From: Streptomyces collinus Tu 365
GTDB taxonomy: Bacteria; Actinomycetota; Actinomycetes; Streptomycetales; Streptomycetaceae
Reading direction: 5' to 3'
DNA length: 64,000 nucleotides
NCBI RefSeq assembly: GCF_000444875.1
Contig: NC_021985.1
Coordinates: forward strand, 124,001-188,000
Part shown: piece after piece, positions 61,267 to 64,000 of the stretch
Numbering within the stretch: position 1 is the first letter of the stretch
Layout: every line of letters starts with the position of its first letter
The notes under the pieces: model-generated
What the model saw: only the letters and a program-made list of their open reading frames with translations
What the model was told of the DNA's origin: nothing
Database searches by the model: none
Made by a program: the position numbers and the translations under genes

Positions 61267-64000
61267 TCAGCCCGGCTGCTGGACCATCCAGTGCCGGGAG
61301 TCGTGGTGGCGGGTCCTGAGCAGGAACGCCAGGATTCCCGCGGCGCCGTCGCTCCAGCTCGTGGAGATCTCCCCGTACTCGTTGGGGAAGACGACGTGGG
61401 TGGTGCGGCGGGCCCGTTCACAGACCAGGAGACGGGCCAGTTCCTCGGCCATCGCGTGGTAGGCGGACTCGCCGGTGGCCTCGGCCATATCGAGGAGGAA
61501 GTCACCGTTGCCCGCCAGTCCGTGGCACTGGGCGACGGCGGCGCGTGAGGCGCGTTCCATGACGGCGTGTGCGGCGCCGCGGGCCAGATCGGCGTACCGG
61601 CCGTCGCCGGTGCGCTGCCACAGCCGGATCAGGAACGAGCCGATACCGGCCGAGCCGTGACACCAGTACGGCGCGGTGGGCGGGTCCGTGGCCTGGGCCG
61701 GCCACTGCACTGCTTCACCGACCCTCACCGCGTGAGCCACCAGGTGCTCCCCCGCGGCAACAGCCAGCTCCAGATGCTCCGGCCGCTCTGAGACGTCCGC
61801 GGCCGCCAGGAGGAAGCTGCCGATGCCGGCCGAGCCGTGCGCGAAACCCAGGTAGCGTTTGCCGGCCTCCTGCGACACCGCCTCCGCCGGAACCGGCCAG
61901 CTCACCCCCGACGGCTCGGCCTGAGCCGCGGCGGCCAGCCGGTCCGCGGCGGCGGTGACCAGTTCGGCCAGCCGCTCATCACCGGTGCGCTGCCACAGGT
62001 GGGCGGCGGCCAGACCACTGCCCGCGGTGCCATGGGTGATGTCATGACTGGCAGTCGGCTCCACCGCAGCCAGAGCCAACGCCAGCGCATGGTCCGTCAA
62101 CCGCCGCTCGGCCACCGCACGGCCCGCCTCGTACAACGCCCACGCGGTCCCCCGGCCGCCGAAATGCAGACCCGGACGAATGGCGCGGGTGTCCGTACGG
62201 GCGGCGATCCAACGACCCGCGGTCGAGATCACCTCCGGCAGACGCGGGTCGCCGGTGAGCTCGAAACACCGGGTCAAAACCGCCAGTACACCTGCCGCGC
62301 CCTGCTGCACCGTGCACGGACCCGTCTCCCCCGCCAACGTCGACACCGGCCACAACCGCACCCCGCCCTCCGGGGCCATCGTGTCGAGGAGATGCTCCAC
62401 CATCCCGGCGGCCGCGGCCTCGACCACCGTGTCCGACCCGGCCACCGACGCCACCCCACCAACGGGAACAGCAGCAGAAGCGGATACGGGCACGGGGGCG
62501 GAGGCGGGATACCTCGGATGCGACAGGCTCCCGCCCTGCCGGGACAAGCCCGTACCGCCTGGCTTCCCCTCCGCGCTGTCCACGGGCAGGGCGACCACGC
62601 CCCCGGGCAGGCCGCTCCCGCGCCGCGCCGGATCCGCGCCGTCCTCTGGCGGGGTTCTCGTCCCGGGTGAGGGCAGGTCCACGCCGTCTTGGGGCAGGGC
62701 TTTGGTCCCGAATCCAGGCAGTCCCGTGCCGCCCCCGTGCAGGGTTTCCGTCCCGGGTGAGGGCAGGGTGGTCCTTTGCCCGGGCTGGCCGCTCTCGTGT
62801 CCCGGCAGGCCCGTGCCGCCCTCGCCGTCCCTGGGCAGAGTTTCGGTCCCGAGTGGGGGCAGGATGGCCCCGGCCGGGGGCAGGGCGCGGTGGAGTGCTT
62901 CGCGTGCTCGGTCGGGGTCCCAGCGTGCGCCGGGATCGTCCTTCATCAGGTTGAGGATCATGTCCTGCAGGCCGCCGGGCAGGCGGAGCCTGGGGGCGCA
63001 GGCGGCCAGCCACTGCTCCAACCGCTCCTCGGCCGCAGTGGTGTCGGGCTCCTCGGGCAGCAGCTGGGGCACCTTGCCGGCGAGAACGAAACACACGGTG
63101 GCGCCGAGACTGTAGTAGTCGGCCGTCGGACAGACCGCGGCGTCCTTGAGGCGTTCGGGGGCGCTGAACCCGGGGGTGCCGACACGGGTCGGGAGCATGA
63201 CCTCGTCGGTCAGCACGGCGAGTTCCAGGTCGATCAGGCGCAGTTCGCCGTCGGGGCGGACCATGACGTTGCCGGGGGTGAAGTCCCTGAGCACGCAGCC
63301 GCAGGCATGCGCCGCCGCAACCAGGTCCACCAGCCGTTCGACCTGGGCGAGCGCCTCCACCCGGTAACGTGCGGCGCCGACGTCCCGGAACCGCTCCGCG
63401 ACCCAGGTCCGCAAAGGCACACCCGGCACCTCCTCCTGGGCGAGGAACACATGCCCGCCGATCTCGAACACCGCGAGCGGCTCGGGCGCCAGCCCGGTGT
63501 GCTTGAGTTTCTCCAGGATCCGGGCCTCGGCCCGCAGCCAGTCACGCACATCGGAGCCGGCCATATCGCCCTCGACGTGCGGCCGCGCCTCCTTGATCAC
63601 CACCGGGGCGGACGTGGTGACGTCCGTACCGCGGTAGACACCGCCCTTGTTGGTGTGCCGGATCGCTTCCCGCACCGCGAACCGGCCCCCCAACAAAACC
63701 GGCCCACTCGGTGGCTCGGTCCGGCGGGGCGGGGCCGGCACCGACGCCGGGAACGGACTGACGGCCCACGGCGGCGGACAGTACTGCCCGGTGCGTTTGT
63801 CCTCCACCGGGTTGCCGTCGGGGTCCTCGATGAACCACACCAGCAGCCCCTGCTCCGACACCCGCCGCCGGCCAACGAACGCGCCGTAGCGGTAATGCAC
63901 CAGACTCTGCGGCGCATACGGCTGATCGGACAGGATCCGCGGACCGGCCAAACCTGCCGTCGCCCGGTGCAGTGCGAGCGCCACCCGCGCCGCCGCCTCG
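61267..64000 (-). CDS. lanL: Class IV lanthipeptide synthetase LanL (5' end outside window)
   Basis: About 910 residues visible. The end of a lyase domain (FIEDPDGNPVED near the start) eliminates phosphate; a Ser/Thr-kinase domain follows with VVIKEARPHVE (Lys), VLRDFTPGNVMV and LIDLELA in place of DFG; then a 150-residue linker of Pro/Gly/Leu repeats (LPSPGTET types); then a LanC-like cyclase. The cyclase keeps zinc ligands: Cys-His in YWCHGSAG (61657-61662) and in QCHGLAG (61522-61527). Retained ligands separate class IV LanL from class III LanKC. Transcribed just before lanA (44-base gap), so part of the same operon. The start and most of the lyase lie beyond 64000. Confidence 0.93.
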   Translation of the reverse strand, partial: EAAARVALALHRATAGLAGPRILSDQPYAPQSLVHYRYGAFVGRRRVSEQGLLVWFIEDPDGNPVEDKRTGQYCPPPWAVSPFPASVPAPPRRTEPPSGPVLLGGRFAVREAIRHTNKGGVYRGTDVTTSAPVVIKEARPHVEGDMAGSDVRDWLRAEARILEKLKHTGLAPEPLAVFEIGGHVFLAQEEVPGVPLRTWVAERFRDVGAARYRVEALAQVERLVDLVAAAHACGCVLRDFTPGNVMVRPDGELRLIDLELAVLTDEVMLPTRVGTPGFSAPERLKDAAVCPTADYYSLGATVCFVLAGKVPQLLPEEPDTTAAEERLEQWLAACAPRLRLPGGLQDMILNLMKDDPGARWDPDRAREALHRALPPAGAILPPLGTETLPRDGEGGTGLPGHESGQPGQRTTLPSPGTETLHGGGTGLPGFGTKALPQDGVDLPSPGTRTPPEDGADPARRGSGLPGGVVALPVDSAEGKPGGTGLSRQGGSLSHPRYPASAPVPVSASAAVPVGGVASVAGSDTVVEAAAAGMVEHLLDTMAPEGGVRLWPVSTLAGETGPCTVQQGAAGVLAVLTRCFELTGDPRLPEVISTAGRWIAARTDTRAIRPGLHFGGRGTAWALYEAGRAVAERRLTDHALALALAAVEPTASHDITHGTAGSGLAAAHLWQRTGDERLAELVTAAADRLAAAAQAEPSGVSWPVPAEAVSQEAGKRYLGFAHGSAGIGSFLLAAADVSERPEHLELAVAAGEHLVAHAVRVGEAVQWPAQATDPPTAPYWCHGSAGIGSFLIRLWQRTGDGRYADLARGAAHAVMERASRAAVAQCHGLAGNGDFLLDMAEATGESAYHAMAEELARLLVCERARRTTHVVFPNEYGEISTSWSDGAAGILAFLLRTRHHDSRHWMVQQPG

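Noticed and set aside
61267..64000. Class III LanKC synthetase
   Set aside because: The cyclase keeps both Cys-His zinc motifs, which class III enzymes usually lack, and the precursor is of the venezuelin type.

Overview
This is a window of a Streptomyces-type actinomycete chromosome. GC content is very high, GTG and TTG starts are common behind GGAGG-like sites, and the gene content is typical of the genus: a stressosome, many SpoIIE-type phosphatases and ATPase switch kinases, secreted hydrolases, mycothiol chemistry and a lanthipeptide cluster. No ribosomal, replication or other core block is present, so this looks like accessory or chromosome-arm DNA.

Layout. 1-5991 (minus) is a tightly overlapping stressosome operon: rsbR, rsbS, rsbT, an ATPase-PP2C fusion, a hybrid histidine kinase, and a receiver-PP2C protein cut by the window edge. 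6315-11540 holds a TerD-like protein, an NlpC/P60 hydrolase, an orphan CYP158-like P450 and a DUF3253 protein. 11661-19606 is framed by three near-identical repeats, each carrying a serine-tRNA-like element without a normal anticodon arm; between them lie secreted hydrolases (sialidase-like, metalloprotease, GH5) and a hemerythrin/MarR pair. 19607-23190 is visibly lower in GC and carries an unrecognised pair of exported or anchored proteins. 23195-28105 holds a GNAT pseudogene and a TetR-controlled detoxification cassette (MFS exporter with a frameshift, mycothiol conjugate amidase, glycosyltransferase). 28157-34211 holds DUF1963, HTH, VOC, AlkB with its divergent TetR, and a quinone oxidoreductase.

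34307-50116 is rich in signalling: a switch ATPase, a GAF-PP2C phosphatase, an RCK potassium channel, and a roughly 1,500-residue PAS-GAF-kinase-receiver-PAS-GAF-PP2C-ATPase protein split by a frameshift and coupled to a STAS antagonist. A second STAS protein and a LuxR regulator lacking the phospho-acceptor follow. 50136-56723 contains a secreted Gly/Gln/Thr repeat protein, a 2H phosphoesterase, minisatellites, a cold-shock gene with a perfect terminator, unusual palindromes and a hemerythrin. 56823-57692 is a class II amidotransferase.

58318-64000 (minus) is a class IV, venezuelin-like lanthipeptide cluster: lanL (5' end outside the window), lanA, lanT and lanH. LanL would phosphorylate, eliminate and cyclise the LanA core, and the LanT/LanH ABC transporter would export it. 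A strong hairpin between lanA and lanT probably keeps precursor mRNA in excess. It is the clearest self-contained biosynthetic system here; the tRNA-like repeats and the detoxification cassette are the next most interesting parts.
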